From assembly GCF_002007205.1 (NCBI RefSeq), contig NZ_LAZS01000005.1, positions 124,001 through 188,000 on the forward strand: 64,000 bases of DNA. Direction: 5' to 3'. The notes under the pieces are model-generated. The model was not told the origin of the DNA. It did no database searches and worked only from the letters and a program-made list of their open reading frames with translations. Both the position numbers and the translations under genes were made by a program. Position 1 is the stretch's first letter; each line of letters opens with the position of its first letter. Source of the stretch: Ensifer adhaerens (GTDB lineage Bacteria > Pseudomonadota > Alphaproteobacteria > Rhizobiales > Rhizobiaceae). Shown here piece by piece: positions 1-8,826 of the stretch.

Positions 1-860
1 CGGCTGCGCAGCCAGATGTAGATCGCGTTGGCGATGCCGGTGACGACGATCATGCCGAAGGCGAGCGCGTAACCGAGGTGCGGATTGCCGAGCACGTCGC
101 CGCGGATCTGGGCAAAGAGCAGGATCGGCACGATCGACAGCGACGAGCCGGTGAGCGCGATCGCCGTCGCAACGGCGCCGAAGGCATTGGCGAAAAGCAG
201 CGCCAGCGTGCCGAGCAGCGACGGAAGCAGGATCGGGAAGGCGACCATGCGCCAGTATTGCAGGCCGGTGGCGCCGAGGATTTCGGCTGCCTCGCGCCAT
301 TCGCGCTTCAGACCGTCGAGCGCCGGCGTGATGATCAGGATCATCAGCGGGATCTGGAAGAACAGATAGGTGATCGTCAGCCCCCAGAAGGAGAGCAGGT
401 TGAAGCCGAGCATCCTCAGATCAAAGCCGAAATTCGAGCGCAGGAAGACGGTGACGATGCCCACCGGGCCGAGCGTTGCCAGGAAGGCGAAGGCAAGCGG
501 CACGCCGGCAAAGTTGGAGGCGACGCCGGAGAAAGTCAGGAGCGGGCCGCGGATCCCTTTCGGCAGGCCGCCGAAGACGATGGCGGACGCCATGGCAAAG
601 CCGATCAGGCAGCCGAGAAGGGCCGAGGCGATGCTGATCTTGATCGAGATCCAGTAGGCCGCAAGGATCGACGGCGTGAACAGGCCGCGGATGTTTTCGA
701 GCGTGAAGCTGCCATCCGGCGTCTGAAATGCGCCGACCACGATCTTCATCGTCGGCAGAAGCAGGAACAGCGTCACGAAGGCGGCGAAGGGAAGAATGCC
801 CAGCCAGTGAAGCGGTAGGCGACGCGCCGGAGGGCTGGCGTCGGGTTTAGCAGATGACAT
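1..860 (-). CDS. ABC transporter inner-membrane permease (C-terminus cut off by window edge)
   Basis: The gene starts at an ATG at 858-860 and runs off the left edge, leaving about 286 readable codons. After a short polar N-terminus the protein is a series of hydrophobic membrane segments. At about residues 186-205 it has the cytoplasmic loop that docks on the ATPase (EWREAAEILGATG, the EAA...G signature of binding-protein-dependent permeases). It lies downstream of the periplasmic binding protein on the same strand, so the two probably form one importer. Family resemblance is to the Fe(III)/spermidine/putrescine/phosphonate permeases; the substrate cannot be read from the sequence. The second permease and the ATPase would lie outside the window. 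Confidence 0.9.
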   Translation of the reverse strand, partial: MSSAKPDASPPARRLPLHWLGILPFAAFVTLFLLLPTMKIVVGAFQTPDGSFTLENIRGLFTPSILAAYWISIKISIASALLGCLIGFAMASAIVFGGLPKGIRGPLLTFSGVASNFAGVPLAFAFLATLGPVGIVTVFLRSNFGFDLRMLGFNLLSFWGLTITYLFFQIPLMILIITPALDGLKREWREAAEILGATGLQYWRMVAFPILLPSLLGTLALLFANAFGAVATAIALTGSSLSIVPILLFAQIRGDVLGNPHLGYALAFGMIVVTGIANAIYIWLRS

Positions 861-996
861 TCCGTTCGCGCCCCTGAAGCCGCGTTGTCGACGCGGGCGT
901 TATCGATTGTTGCAAGCAGAAGCGGGACGAAGAGGAAGCAGCGCATGGCTCCCAGATCTCGCTCCAAAGACTTGAATTTCTTACGAATAACCTATG

Positions 997-1024
997 CGCC
1001 CCGACCGGAAAACCGGTCGGGGCG
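997..1024 (-). terminator. 12-bp intercistronic hairpin between binding-protein and permease genes
   Basis: A perfect 12-bp stem (CGCCCCGACCGG paired with its complement) closes on an AAAA loop. It lies between the binding-protein stop at 1043 and the permease start at 860. No T-run follows on the minus strand, so it looks less like a full terminator than a transcript-stabilising or partially terminating hairpin. Such hairpins are common where the binding protein is made in excess over the membrane parts. Confidence 0.6.
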
Positions 1025-1042
1025 ACAGGACTGTGGAAAGGC

Positions 1043-2149
1043 TTACTGGACGTTCGCGCCGACGACGGAGTCCCAGCCGCCGGTGACGGCAGCCTTGTTG
1101 GCTTCGACTTCTTCGTTCGTCGGGAAGTAGGCCTTTTCGTAGGCGGCTGCCGGCGGCAGGGCGTCGATCAGGTCCTGCGGAACCTTGCCGGCCTTGACCA
1201 TGGCGTTGAAGCGTACCGGGTGGCAGAAGCCCTTGAGCCAGCCGAGCTGACCTTCATCCGAATAGAGGTGCTCCATCCACAGCTTGGCAGCGTTCGGGTG
1301 CGGCGCATAGGCCGAGATGCCCTGAACGTAGACGCCGGCGAGAACTTCGCCTGCCGGAACGACGACTTCGGTCGGCGGGTTGCCGTTGAGCGTCTTTGCC
1401 CAGCCGAGGGCGTTGTAGTCCCAGGCAACGACGATCGGGGTCGAGCCCTGCGCGAGCGTGCCGGACTTGCCGATAACCGGAACGAAGTTGCCGGCCTTGT
1501 TGAGCTCCGCGAAGTAGCCGAGGCCCGCTTCACCGGCTTCCTTGCCGGCCTTTGCACCCTTGGCGAGGCCAGCGGCGAGAACGCCGAGGATCGCCTGGTT
1601 CGAGGCGCGCGGGTCACCGGCAAGGGCGACCTGTCCGGCATATTCCGGCTTCAGGAGGTCCTCCCAGCTCTTCGGCGCGTTCTGGACGAGGTCCTTGTTC
1701 ACCAGGAACGACATCACGCCGTAATAGTCGCCGTACCAGAAGCCTTCCGGGTCCTTCAGGTTGTCCGGGATCTCGTCCCAGGTCGAAACCTTGTAGGGCT
1801 GTAGCAGGCCTTCGGCCTTCATGGACGGGCCGAAGGAGAGGCCGACGTCGACGACGTCAGGAGCCTGCGGGCCCTTGTTGTCCTTGTTCGCCTTGACGGC
1901 TTCGACTTCGTCGGCCGAGCCGGCATCCGGGTTCAGTTCGTTGACCTGGATTTCCGGATACTTGGCCTTGAAGGCGGCGATGACGTCGCCATAGCCGCAC
2001 CAGTCATGGGGCAGGGCGACGGTCGTCAGCATGCCTTCCTTCTTCGCGGCTTCGATGAGTTCGGCGCTCGGTTCGGCAGCGGCGATTGCCGTCGTTGCCA
2101 GGAAAATGGCGGTGGAGAGCGAAAGCAGGCGTTGGGTTTTTGAAATCAC
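1043..2149 (-). CDS. ABC transporter periplasmic substrate-binding protein
   Basis: This 368-residue protein has an N-terminal signal peptide (residues 1 to about 25, ending in AIAAA) and the layout of an extracellular solute-binding protein of the Fe(III)/polyamine/2-aminoethylphosphonate cluster. I chose the GTG at 2147-2149 because AAGGAG sits 8 bases upstream; a longer reading from a TTG at 2176 has no such site and would put a polar tail before the signal peptide. It delivers substrate to the permease encoded downstream. A PhoB-like box lies 75 bases upstream of the start, suggesting induction by phosphate limitation. Two cysteines (DWCGYG and GFCHPV) could form a disulfide. The ligand is unknown. 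Confidence 0.88.
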   Translation of the reverse strand: MISKTQRLLSLSTAIFLATTAIAAAEPSAELIEAAKKEGMLTTVALPHDWCGYGDVIAAFKAKYPEIQVNELNPDAGSADEVEAVKANKDNKGPQAPDVVDVGLSFGPSMKAEGLLQPYKVSTWDEIPDNLKDPEGFWYGDYYGVMSFLVNKDLVQNAPKSWEDLLKPEYAGQVALAGDPRASNQAILGVLAAGLAKGAKAGKEAGEAGLGYFAELNKAGNFVPVIGKSGTLAQGSTPIVVAWDYNALGWAKTLNGNPPTEVVVPAGEVLAGVYVQGISAYAPHPNAAKLWMEHLYSDEGQLGWLKGFCHPVRFNAMVKAGKVPQDLIDALPPAAAYEKAYFPTNEEVEANKAAVTGGWDSVVGANVQ

Positions 2150-2223
2150 TGGAGTTCTCCTTATGGGTTTAGTCAAATTCGTGGGGTTTCAGTCGATTTC
2201 GGCGAAGCTGTTAAAGAGATGCG

Positions 2224-2241
2224 ATGAAAGTAATGTGACAG
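2224..2241 (-). promoter_or_regulatory. Candidate Pho box upstream of the binding-protein gene
   Basis: On the minus strand the sequence reads CTGTCAC-ATTA-CTTTCAT, two 7-base repeats with a 4-base spacer. This matches the 7-4-7 layout of PhoB boxes (CTGTCAT-N4-CTGTCAT) with one mismatch per half. It is 75 bases upstream of the GTG start, a usual place for an activator site. Binding is inferred from the motif only. Confidence 0.55.
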
Positions 2242-2353
2242 GGGTTTATCCGTTCGCGCCGCTTATGTCGTTGTAAGAACATTTCTTTTTTGGGTTCGGC
2301 GGGCCACTGTCGCACAACTGCATGAAATCCTGTGAACGTGTCGGCGAATTCTC

Positions 2354-3232
2354 CTAGACCGGTTTGCGAAAGATGCGAGTGGAATCGAAAAGGCCTTCGA
2401 GCGTCTTCATCCGATCCCGGGTTTCGTCCCAGTTCGAACTCTGCACAGCCTCGATCAGCGCCTCGACCAGGAACAGGATCACCACCGAACTGTCCCAGGC
2501 CGACGGCACCTCGATCTGCGAACGGAACACGCGTGAGGCGGACTTGGCGACCGGCGAGGTCCAGCGGTCGGTAAACAGCACGATCTCGACGCCGCGCTCG
2601 CGGGCGGATTTGGCAAGCGTCACCATCTCCTGCTCGTAGCGGCGAATGTCGAAGAGAATCAGCACGTCGCCCTGGCGCATGTCGAGCACGTAGTGCGGCC
2701 ACGCGCTGGCATTGGTGGCGATTTCGGTAACGCCTGGCCGAATGACCTGGAGGTGGGTGAAGAGATAGTCGGCGAGCGAGCGGGTAATGCGGCCGCCAAG
2801 CAGATAGACGCTGCGCTTGCGGTCGGCGATGAGGGCGGCCGCCTCGTCGAAGTCCTGCGGCTCGATCTGGGTCAGCGTCTCGCGCAGGTTGCTGGTGATC
2901 GCATCGGCAAAACGGTTGAGCGTATGGGTGCCCGGCGCGTTGGCGGCCCAGCGGTCGTGCTTGGTGATCGGGTTGGAGATCGTCGCTTCCAGCTCTTGGT
3001 GCAGGCGCGCCTGGAAATCCGGGAAACCGCGGAAACCGAGTTTCTGCACCATGCGGGCGACGGTCGGGGTCGAAACGCCGGCGTTCTCGGCGACCGTGGT
3101 GATCGAGCCGAGTCCCGAAACGGGATAATTGTCGAGAAGTGTCTCCGCCAGTTGCTTCTCTGCGCGGGTCAGCGCGGTGAAGTGGGCAGTGATCACGTCC
3201 GACACCGTGGTGGATGTCGCCTTGCTGCTCAA
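2354..3232 (-). CDS. RpiR-family transcriptional regulator (HTH + SIS domains)
   Basis: This 292-residue protein has the RpiR layout. An N-terminal winged helix-turn-helix (about residues 5-80) contains the recognition stretch AGVSTPTVARMVQKLGFRGF. A sugar-isomerase (SIS) domain (about 120-270) follows, with the phosphosugar-type loop SVYLLGGRITRS. RpiR proteins usually sense a phosphorylated or small metabolite and regulate the adjacent catabolic genes. It lies between the importer, on the same strand, and the divergent plus-strand catabolic operon, so it is the likely local regulator of one or both. A perfect inverted repeat directly upstream may be its operator. Confidence 0.92.
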   Translation of the reverse strand: MSSKATSTTVSDVITAHFTALTRAEKQLAETLLDNYPVSGLGSITTVAENAGVSTPTVARMVQKLGFRGFPDFQARLHQELEATISNPITKHDRWAANAPGTHTLNRFADAITSNLRETLTQIEPQDFDEAAALIADRKRSVYLLGGRITRSLADYLFTHLQVIRPGVTEIATNASAWPHYVLDMRQGDVLILFDIRRYEQEMVTLAKSARERGVEIVLFTDRWTSPVAKSASRVFRSQIEVPSAWDSSVVILFLVEALIEAVQSSNWDETRDRMKTLEGLFDSTRIFRKPV

Positions 3233-3263
3233 ATTGTCTCCCCTGAACCGATCTAGAGCCGGT

Positions 3264-3292
3264 TTGTGACAGATTAAACATCGCTGTCACAA
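3264..3292. promoter_or_regulatory. Perfect 9-bp inverted repeat, candidate RpiR operator
   Basis: TTGTGACAG at 3264-3272 and its exact complement CTGTCACAA at 3284-3292 are separated by 11 bases, giving a 20-bp centre-to-centre layout that suits a dimeric helix-turn-helix protein. It sits in the divergent intergenic region between the rpiR-like gene (start 3232) and the amidohydrolase gene (start 3399). Control of both promoters by the RpiR protein is inferred. Confidence 0.6.
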
Positions 3293-3398
3293 TTGGAGTC
3301 AATCGCAATTTTGAAGAGATCGTTTCAGATTTTGATTGACACTCATCATTCTCTGAAGAATTCTTTTCATTAACGAACGTCTAACGGGGCAAGAGGGG

Positions 3399-4181
3399 AT
3401 GCCGGTGTTGACGCGACTTTTGACCGAAGCAGATGGCGATCCCGTTGCGATCGAGAACGCCGTAGGGAAGGGCGATATCGTGCTCGTCTGCGAGCATGCC
3501 TCACGCCGGGTACCGGAACGACTGGGTACGCTCGGCCTTACCGAACAGGCGCTTGAGAGCCATATCGCCTGGGATCCGGGCGCGCTTGCCGTTGCCAGGC
3601 TCCTTGCCGCCAAGCTCGATGGCACACTGATCTACCAGCGCTTCTCCCGCCTTGCCTACGACTGCAACCGTCCGCCGGAAGCGGATGCGGCAATGCCCGC
3701 CGTCAGCGAGGTCTATGAGATCCCGGGAAACCGGACGATGTCGTCCGACGAGCGCCAGGCGCGGGTCGACGAGATCTACCGGCCGTTCCATGATGCGGTC
3801 GCCCGCTTCGTTTCCGAGCGCAAGGCCGCAGGCCGCCCGCCGGTTCTGGTGACGATGCACAGTTTCACGCCCGTCTATTTCGGCAAGCCGCGCGCCGTCG
3901 AAGTCGGCGTGCTGCACGATGCGGACAGCCGGCTTGCCGACCATATGCTCGCGACCGCCACCAAGGGACAGGTTGCCTACGATATCCGTCGCAACGAGCC
4001 CTATGGGCCGGCCGACGGCGTTACTCATAGCCTGATCGAATATGGCGTCCACAACGGACTGCCGAATGTGATGATCGAGATCCGCAACGATCTCATTCGC
4101 AATGACATCGGCCAAAGGGTCATGGCCGATTACCTGGAAGGGCTGCTGCGCAAAGGCGCTGCGGCTGTTTCAGCACAATAA
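3399..4181 (+). CDS. N-formylglutamate amidohydrolase family protein
   Basis: This 260-residue protein belongs to the FGase (HutG-type) family of metal-dependent hydrolases that release glutamate from N-acylated glutamate. The early VCEHASRRVP and the central VTMHSFTP segments are the conserved metal-site regions. The C-terminal SLIEYGVHNGLPNVMIEIRN is typical of the family. A purine-rich AAGAGGGG precedes the ATG. No other histidine-utilisation gene is nearby; the following genes are an amine/amino-acid permease, a GS-like ligase and two dehydrogenases. Its substrate may therefore be a gamma-glutamyl amide made by the ligase and not N-formylglutamate; that is inference. Confidence 0.85.
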   Translation: MPVLTRLLTEADGDPVAIENAVGKGDIVLVCEHASRRVPERLGTLGLTEQALESHIAWDPGALAVARLLAAKLDGTLIYQRFSRLAYDCNRPPEADAAMPAVSEVYEIPGNRTMSSDERQARVDEIYRPFHDAVARFVSERKAAGRPPVLVTMHSFTPVYFGKPRAVEVGVLHDADSRLADHMLATATKGQVAYDIRRNEPYGPADGVTHSLIEYGVHNGLPNVMIEIRNDLIRNDIGQRVMADYLEGLLRKGAAAVSAQ

Positions 4182-4294
4182 AAGACCCTGGGGAGCGGCG
4201 TTGCCGCGGTCCTGTTCCGGCCAGCCGGGGCAGGTGGTTGATGGGACCCTGCCGCAATGGGGCGGTGTGGTCTGAAGAAATCAGGGGAAGAAAA

Positions 4295-5842
4295 ATGTCG
4301 GACTACAGTGATTCAGACAAAAAGCAGGACATGAGCGTCCTGCACTCGATGGGCTATGCCCAGGAGCTCGAGCGGCGCATGAGCCAGTTCTCGAACTTCG
4401 CGGTGTCGTTCTCGATCATCTGCATTCTTTCGGGCGGCATCAACTCGCTCGCCCAGGCCACTGCCGGCGCAGGGGGCGCCGCGATCGGCATCGGTTGGCC
4501 GCTTGGCTGCTTCATCTCCCTGGTTTTCGCCGTCGCCATGGCACAGATCAGCTCGGCCTATCCGACGGCGGGTGGCCTCTATCACTGGGGTTCGATCCTC
4601 GGCAACCGCTTCACCGGCTGGCTGACAGCCTGGTTCAACCTGCTCGGTCTCGTCACCGTTCTCGGCGCGATCAACGTCGGCACCTACTACTTCTTCATGG
4701 GCTCGTTCGGCACGCCGTATTTCGGCCTTGCGGATACGACGCTGACGCGGATCATCTTCCTCGCGATCATCACCGGCGGCCAGGCGCTCGTGAACCATAT
4801 GGGCATCGGGCTGACCGCCAGGCTCACGGACTTTTCCGGTTACCTGATCTTCGCGACGTCGATCCTGCTCGCACTCGTCTGCCTGGTCGCAGCCGACAGC
4901 TACGACTTTGCGCGGCTCTTCACCTTCTCCAACTATTCCGGTGAAGCCGGCGGCAATGTGTGGCCGCAGACCTCGGGCACCTGGGTCTTCCTGCTCGGCC
5001 TGCTCCTGCCGATCTACACCATCACCGGCTACGACGCCTCGGCGCATACCTCGGAAGAAACGGTGAAAGCCGCCCATTCCGTGCCGCGCGGCATGGTTTC
5101 GTCGGTGCTCTGGTCGGCTCTCTTCGGCTACATCATGCTGTGCTCGTTCGTGCTGATGATCCCGAACATGGACGAAGCCGCCAAGCAGGGCTGGAACGTG
5201 TTCTTCTGGTCGATGGATGCGCAGGTGCACCCCATCATCAAGGACATTCTCTATCTCGCTATCCTCGTCAGCCAGTGGCTGTGCGGCCTGGCGACGGTGA
5301 CCTCGGTGTCGCGCATGATCTTCGCGTTTTCGCGTGACGGCGGCCTGCCGGCCTCCAAGGCGCTCGCCAAGGTCAGCCCGACCTACCGCACGCCGGTTGC
5401 CGCGATCTGGGTGGGCTCGATCCTCTCGGTGCTGTTCGTCTGGGGCTCGTCGCTGGTTTCGATCGGCGAGACGCCGGTCTACACCATCGTCGTGTCGTGC
5501 ACCGTCATCTTCCTGTTCTTCTCCTTCGCGATCCCGATCACGCTCGGCCTCTTCGCCTGGGGAACCTCGAAGTGGGACAAGATGGGTCCGTGGAACCTCG
5601 GCGAGAGCATGTTCAAGCTCTTCGCCGTGCTCTCGATCGTCGCCATGGTGCTGATCTTCATCCTCGGCGTGCAGCCGCCGAACGACTGGGCGCTCTACAT
5701 CACCGTGGGCTTCCTGGTGCTGACCGGCGCTGTCTGGTTCGGCTTCGAGAGCCGCCGCTTCCGCGGCCCGCCGATCGGTGACGAAGTGGCACGCCGCCAG
5801 GCAGAAATCGCCGCTGCAGAAAAGGCCGTCGGCCAGATCTGA
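4295..5842 (+). CDS. APC-family amino acid/amine permease
   Basis: This 515-residue integral membrane protein has about 12 hydrophobic segments and the APC-family opening FAVSFSIICILSGGINSLA. The next region (AYPTAGGLYHWGSILG) resembles the amino acid/choline/GABA transporter branch. I chose the ATG at 4295 because GGGGAAG lies just upstream; an upstream in-frame ATG at 4238 would add 19 residues without a good ribosome site. It probably brings the amine or amino acid into the cytoplasm for the downstream ligase. A strong terminator directly follows it. Confidence 0.9.
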   Translation: MSDYSDSDKKQDMSVLHSMGYAQELERRMSQFSNFAVSFSIICILSGGINSLAQATAGAGGAAIGIGWPLGCFISLVFAVAMAQISSAYPTAGGLYHWGSILGNRFTGWLTAWFNLLGLVTVLGAINVGTYYFFMGSFGTPYFGLADTTLTRIIFLAIITGGQALVNHMGIGLTARLTDFSGYLIFATSILLALVCLVAADSYDFARLFTFSNYSGEAGGNVWPQTSGTWVFLLGLLLPIYTITGYDASAHTSEETVKAAHSVPRGMVSSVLWSALFGYIMLCSFVLMIPNMDEAAKQGWNVFFWSMDAQVHPIIKDILYLAILVSQWLCGLATVTSVSRMIFAFSRDGGLPASKALAKVSPTYRTPVAAIWVGSILSVLFVWGSSLVSIGETPVYTIVVSCTVIFLFFSFAIPITLGLFAWGTSKWDKMGPWNLGESMFKLFAVLSIVAMVLIFILGVQPPNDWALYITVGFLVLTGAVWFGFESRRFRGPPIGDEVARRQAEIAAAEKAVGQI

Positions 5843-5850
5843 TCAACGAC

Positions 5851-5890
5851 AAAAAGGCGGGAGCGCGACCGCGACTTCCGCCTTTTCTTT
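5851..5890 (+). terminator. Rho-independent terminator after the permease gene
   Basis: AAAAGGCGGGAG pairs with CTTCCGCCTTTT (12 bp with one G-T pair) across an 11-base loop, and the sequence continues CTTTT. It begins 9 bases after the permease stop, so the GS-like gene further on probably needs its own promoter. Confidence 0.85.
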
Positions 5891-5912
5891 TGCCGGAGCT
5901 TTACCGGTTACC

Positions 5913-5929
5913 TGAACGGATCACGTTCA
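5913..5929. promoter_or_regulatory. Short inverted repeat upstream of the GS-like gene
   Basis: TGAACG and its exact complement CGTTCA flank five bases, about 50 bases upstream of the ligase start. Position and symmetry suit a repressor operator for the second transcription unit. The binding protein is unknown and the site is short, so chance occurrence is possible. Confidence 0.35.
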
Positions 5930-5977
5930 CGCGGCCCAGAAAAATCGTGACCCAAGGGAACGGCCGCGTGACCAAAC

Positions 5978-7357
5978 ATGGGATGGATGTTGATGAGCTA
6001 TACGTTTGATGAGTTGAAGGAAGACGTCGCCGCCGGTCGCATCGACACGGTTCTCGCCTGCCAGGTGGACATGCAGGGCCGGCTGATGGGCAAGCGCTTC
6101 CATGCGCAGTTCTTCGTCGATGGTGCCTGGAAGGAAACGCATAGCTGCAATTACCTGCTTGCGACCGACATGGAGATGGAGACCGTGCCCGGCTACAAGG
6201 CGACGAGCTGGGAGAAGGGCTACGGCGACTATACGATGAAGCCCGACCTTTCGACGCTTCGTCGCATTCCCTGGCTGGAAGGCACCGCACTCGTGCTCTG
6301 CGACATGCTCGACCACCACACCCATGAAGAAGTGCCGCATTCGCCGCGCGCGATCCTGAAGAAGCAGGTGGCGCGGCTCGAGAAGATGGGCCTGAAGGCC
6401 TACATGGCGAGCGAGCTCGAATTCTTCCTGTTCGACCAGTCCTATGACGATGCCCGCCAGTCCGGCTATCGCGACCTGCAACTCGTCAGCGGCTACAACG
6501 AGGACTACCACATCTTCCAGACCACCAAGGAAGAGGATGTGATGCGGGCGATCCGCAACGGCCTGCAGGGCGCCGACATTCCGGTCGAGAATTCGAAGGG
6601 CGAGGCGTCGGCCGGCCAGGAAGAGATCAACGTGCGTTATGCTGACGCGCTGACGATGGCCGACCGGCATGCGATCATCAAGAACGGCTGCAAGGAAATC
6701 GCCTGGTCGCGCGGCAAGGCCATCACCTTCCTCGCCAAGTGGAACTATGCGGCCGCCGGTTCGTCGTCCCATATCCACCAGTCGCTCTGGAGCGCCGACG
6801 GCAAGTCGTCGAAGTTCTACGACGAGAGCGGCAAATACGGCATGTCCGAGATGATGCGCCACTATGTGGCCGGGCTGCTCAACCACGCGAGCGAGATCAC
6901 CTATTTCCTGGCGCCCTACATCAACTCCTACAAGCGTTTCATGGCCGGAACCTTCGCACCGACCAAGGCTGTCTGGAGCAAGGACAACCGAACCGCCGGC
7001 TATCGTCTTTGTGGCGAAGACACCAAGGCGATCCGCATCGAGTGCCGCGTCGGCGGCTCCGATCTCAATCCCTATCTCGCTTTCGCCGCTTTGATCGCCG
7101 CCGGCATTTCCGGTATCGAGAACAAGATGGAGCTGGAAGCGCCTTTTGTCGGCGACGCCTATGGCGGCAAGGATGTGCGCGAGATCCCGCGCACGCTGCG
7201 CGATGCCACGGCGGCGCTCAGCGAATCGAAGATGCTGCGCGAAGCGTTTGGCGACGAGGTCATCGAGCACTATGCACGGGCCGGGCGCTGGGAGCAGGAA
7301 GAATACGACCGCCGCGTCACCGACTGGGAGGTCGCGCGCGGCTTCGAACGGGCCTGA
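5978..7357 (+). CDS. Glutamine-synthetase-family ligase (gamma-glutamylamine synthetase-like)
   Basis: At about 459 residues it is a GS-fold protein of the size of PuuA and GMAS, not a full GlnA. Family landmarks are in order: ASELEFFLF (metal-binding glutamates), GQEEINVRYADALTMADRH, SSHIHQSLW, NSYKRF and ECRVGGSDLNPYLAFAAL. The C-terminal adenylylation-site region of housekeeping GlnA is not recognisable. Such enzymes use ATP to join glutamate to an amine. The start is uncertain: in-frame ATGs lie at 5978, 5987 and 5993. Aldehyde and alcohol dehydrogenase genes follow, which suggests that the glutamylated product is then oxidised. The amine is unknown. Confidence 0.88.
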   Translation: MGWMLMSYTFDELKEDVAAGRIDTVLACQVDMQGRLMGKRFHAQFFVDGAWKETHSCNYLLATDMEMETVPGYKATSWEKGYGDYTMKPDLSTLRRIPWLEGTALVLCDMLDHHTHEEVPHSPRAILKKQVARLEKMGLKAYMASELEFFLFDQSYDDARQSGYRDLQLVSGYNEDYHIFQTTKEEDVMRAIRNGLQGADIPVENSKGEASAGQEEINVRYADALTMADRHAIIKNGCKEIAWSRGKAITFLAKWNYAAAGSSSHIHQSLWSADGKSSKFYDESGKYGMSEMMRHYVAGLLNHASEITYFLAPYINSYKRFMAGTFAPTKAVWSKDNRTAGYRLCGEDTKAIRIECRVGGSDLNPYLAFAALIAAGISGIENKMELEAPFVGDAYGGKDVREIPRTLRDATAALSESKMLREAFGDEVIEHYARAGRWEQEEYDRRVTDWEVARGFERA

Positions 7358-7440
7358 CCGGCACATATTCACTCACAAAGGTGGCCGTTCCTGACCGGAG
7401 CGGCCATCGCATCATTCGCAATGAAAGCAGGAAGACGATC

Positions 7441-8826
7441 ATGAGCATGATCAAGTGCATTTCGCCCGTGAACGGCGAGGTCTATGCAGAACGCCCGGCG
7501 ATGCCGCTGGACATGGCAAAGCAGGTGGTTTCCCGCGCCCGCCAGGCACAGAAGGCCTGGGCGCGTCGTCCGCTCGACGAGCGCGTCAATCTGGTTCTGG
7601 CCGGTGTCGCCCGTCTCAACGAGATGGTCGACGAAGTGGTGCCGGAGCTTGCCTGGCAGATGGGCCGGCCGGTGCGCTACGGCGGCGAGTTCAAGGGCTT
7701 CAACGAGCGCTCGAACTATGTCGCGACGATCGCTGCCGATGCGCTGAAACCGCTGGTGATCGAGGAAAGCGACCGCTTCGAACGCCGCATCGCGCGCGAG
7801 CCGCATGGCGTCGTCTTCGTCGTGGCGCCGTGGAACTATCCCTATATGACCGCGATCAACACGGTCGCACCGGCGCTGATGGCCGGCAACACGGTGATCA
7901 TCAAGCATGCGAGCCAGACGATCCTCGTCGGCGAGCGCATGGTGCGCGCCTTCGTCGAGGCCGGCGTTCCCGCCGACGTCTTCCAGAACATCTTCCTCGA
8001 CCACGAAACGACGGCCGCGCTGATTGCGGCCAAGAGCTTCGACTTCGTCAACTTCACCGGTTCGGTCGAAGGCGGGCGCTCCATCGAGCGGGCTGCCGCC
8101 GGCACCTTCACCGGGCTTGGCCTCGAACTCGGCGGCAAGGATCCGGGCTACGTCATGGAAGACGCGGACCTCGATGCAGCCGTCGATACGCTGATGGATG
8201 GCGCCACCTACAATTCCGGTCAGTGCTGCTGCGGCATCGAGCGCATCTACGTGCATGAAAAGCTCTATGACGCCTTCGTCGAAAAATCGGTCGCCTGGGT
8301 CTCCAACTACAAGCTCGGCAACCCGCTCGATCCGGAAACGACGCTCGGCCCGATGGCCAACAAGCGCTTTGCCGCGACCGTGCGCGAGCAGATCGCCGAT
8401 GCCGTTTCCAAGGGCGCCAAGGCGCTGGTCGATCCGAAGCTGTTCCCTGCCGACGACAGCGGCGCCTATCTCGCGCCGCAGATCCTTACCAATGTCGACC
8501 ACTCCATGGCCTTCATGCGGGAAGAAACCTTTGGTCCTGCCGTCGGCATCATGAAGGTGAAGAGCGACAGCCAGGCGATCGAGCTGATGAACGACAGCCA
8601 GTATGGCCTGACAGCGTCGCTGTGGACCAAGGATGCCGAACGCGCCGCGCGCATCGGCGCCGACATCGAGACAGGCACCGTGTTCATGAACCGCGCCGAC
8701 TATCTCGATCCGGCGCTTTGCTGGACCGGCGTCAAGGAAACCGGCCGTGGCGGCTCGCTCTCGGTCATCGGCTTCCAGAACCTTACCCGTCCGAAATCCT
8801 ACCATCTGAAGAAAGTCACCGCATGA
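7441..8826 (+). CDS. NAD(P)-dependent aldehyde dehydrogenase
   Basis: This 461-residue member of the aldehyde dehydrogenase superfamily oxidises an aldehyde to an acid. Key residues are visible: the general base E229 in LGLELGGKDPG, the catalytic cysteine about residue 263 in YNSGQCCCG, and the NAD-loop FTGSVEGG near 206. The ATG at 7441 follows GCAGGAAG. Its stop overlaps the start of the alcohol dehydrogenase gene by four bases (ATGA), so the two are translationally coupled. In context it may oxidise a gamma-glutamyl aldehyde, as PuuC does in putrescine use, but the substrate is not proven. Confidence 0.92.
   Translation: MSMIKCISPVNGEVYAERPAMPLDMAKQVVSRARQAQKAWARRPLDERVNLVLAGVARLNEMVDEVVPELAWQMGRPVRYGGEFKGFNERSNYVATIAADALKPLVIEESDRFERRIAREPHGVVFVVAPWNYPYMTAINTVAPALMAGNTVIIKHASQTILVGERMVRAFVEAGVPADVFQNIFLDHETTAALIAAKSFDFVNFTGSVEGGRSIERAAAGTFTGLGLELGGKDPGYVMEDADLDAAVDTLMDGATYNSGQCCCGIERIYVHEKLYDAFVEKSVAWVSNYKLGNPLDPETTLGPMANKRFAATVREQIADAVSKGAKALVDPKLFPADDSGAYLAPQILTNVDHSMAFMREETFGPAVGIMKVKSDSQAIELMNDSQYGLTASLWTKDAERAARIGADIETGTVFMNRADYLDPALCWTGVKETGRGGSLSVIGFQNLTRPKSYHLKKVTA

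Noticed and set aside
78-818. Plus-strand frame of 246 codons opposite the ABC permease
   Set aside because: It is antisense to a clear permease reading with an EAA loop and is extremely rich in Arg, Glu and Gln, typical of antisense translation.
3264-3292. Reading the rpiR upstream repeat as a Pho box
   Set aside because: The two halves are inverted, not direct repeats with a 4-base spacer, and neither half has a second unit at 11 bases.
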